Assembly: GCF_001279005.1 (NCBI RefSeq)
Contig: NZ_LGCN01000062.1
Location: 1 to 60,456, forward strand
DNA: 60,456 nucleotides
Reading direction: 5' to 3'
Source of the DNA: Streptomyces caelestis
GTDB taxonomy: Bacteria > Actinomycetota > Actinomycetes > Streptomycetales > Streptomycetaceae
Shown: in pieces, positions 60,330 to 60,456 of the stretch
How the letters are laid out: the number at the start of each line of letters is the position of its first letter
Numbering within the stretch: position 1 is the stretch's first letter
The notes under the pieces: model-generated
What the model saw: the letters and a program-made list of their open reading frames with translations, nothing else
The model's database searches: none
Told to the model about the DNA's origin: nothing
Made by a program: the position numbers and the translations under genes

Positions 60330-60456
60330 TCAGCAGGCCGAGCAGGTGCTGGACGACGAGGAGGAGGTGCCGATCGAGCCGCTGGAGGCGCCCATCTCCG
60401 GCAGCGCCACGCCGTCGGCGACCTCGAGGGTCTCCAGCTCGTCGGCGTCGAAGCCC
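60330..60456 (-). CDS. Thiopeptide precursor peptide, C-terminal part
   Basis: The last 41 codons of a leftward gene that starts beyond the window. The visible leader is acidic (GFDADELETLEVADGVALPEMGA), and its end VALPEMGA closely resembles the lactazole leader end VALPENGA and the thiomuracin EVGA junction (recalled). The predicted core is SSGSIGTSSSSSSTCSAC, 18 residues, followed by TGA. It has 10 Ser, 2 Thr and 2 Cys (positions 15 and 18), unlike the Cys-rich cores of nosiheptide, thiocillin or thiomuracin, and closest in spirit to berninamycin-type Ser-rich tails. It should be modified by the six-gene operon 1 kb downstream. The core boundary is inferred. Confidence 0.85.
   Translation of the reverse strand, partial: GFDADELETLEVADGVALPEMGASSGSIGTSSSSSSTCSAC

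Overview
The window is chromosomal DNA from a Streptomyces or close relative. It has very high GC with G/C at nearly every third codon position, many GTG (and one TTG) starts, ATGA/GTGA stop-start overlaps, and a gene order that matches the conserved Streptomyces core around ftsK and recA. That order, as I recall it from S. coelicolor, runs osaC-osaA-osaB-ftsK-rodZ-like-rimO-pgsA-cinA-clgR-dps ... recA-recX ... gluDCBA-gluR-gluK. Names and functions rest on reading motifs and remembered synteny; no database search was run.

Left part (1-19 kb). The 3' end of an rRNA operon (5S) and its terminator are followed by a degenerate DegT-like protein and tRNA-Thr(GGT). Next comes the osmoadaptation module: the SpoIIE/RsbW-type protein OsaC, the giant multi-HAMP hybrid kinase OsaA and the response regulator OsaB. 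After it come ftsK, a RodZ-like membrane protein, a coupled rimO-pgsA-cinA run, clgR and a dps gene.

Middle (19-37 kb). This holds DNA repair genes (Nei-type glycosylase, Lhr helicase, recA with an SOS-type box, recX), an AraC regulator overlapping an azlCD branched-chain amino acid exporter, a DUF3046 gene, an AI-2E permease, and a class F-like sortase paired with a DUF4397 surface protein. A small stress island follows (USP-like protein, MarR/ArsR-like regulator, coupled small ORF plus TerC) whose promoters share a TTACGCGAAA/TTGACG element. A flavin monooxygenase closes this part.

Right part (37-49 kb). The glutamate ABC importer gluABCD is divergent from its presumed two-component regulator GluR-GluK. 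It is followed by a TAXI-type binding protein, a MazG-like protein, a salicylate-hydroxylase-like monooxygenase, a DrrAB-type ABC exporter with a possible Arg-rich leader peptide, and a YceI protein.

Right end (49.3-60.456 kb, continuing past the edge). This is a thiopeptide-type RiPP gene cluster and the most interesting part. Six co-directional, mostly translationally coupled genes encode two stand-alone LanB-C-like proteins (probable elimination enzyme and pyridine synthase), a split glutamylating LanB, an Ocin-ThiF/RRE partner, a YcaO cyclodehydratase and an azoline dehydrogenase. This is the same complement as the thiomuracin TbtB-G set. The precursor peptide is cut by the window edge; its leader ends VALPEMGA and the predicted core is SSGSIGTSSSSSSTCSAC. 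I do not recognise this core. It is Ser/Thr-rich with Cys only at positions 15 and 18, so any macrocycle would have to be built from oxazoles or dehydroamino acids rather than thiazoles. A divergent membrane protein gene and two inverted repeats lie between the precursor and the maturation operon.
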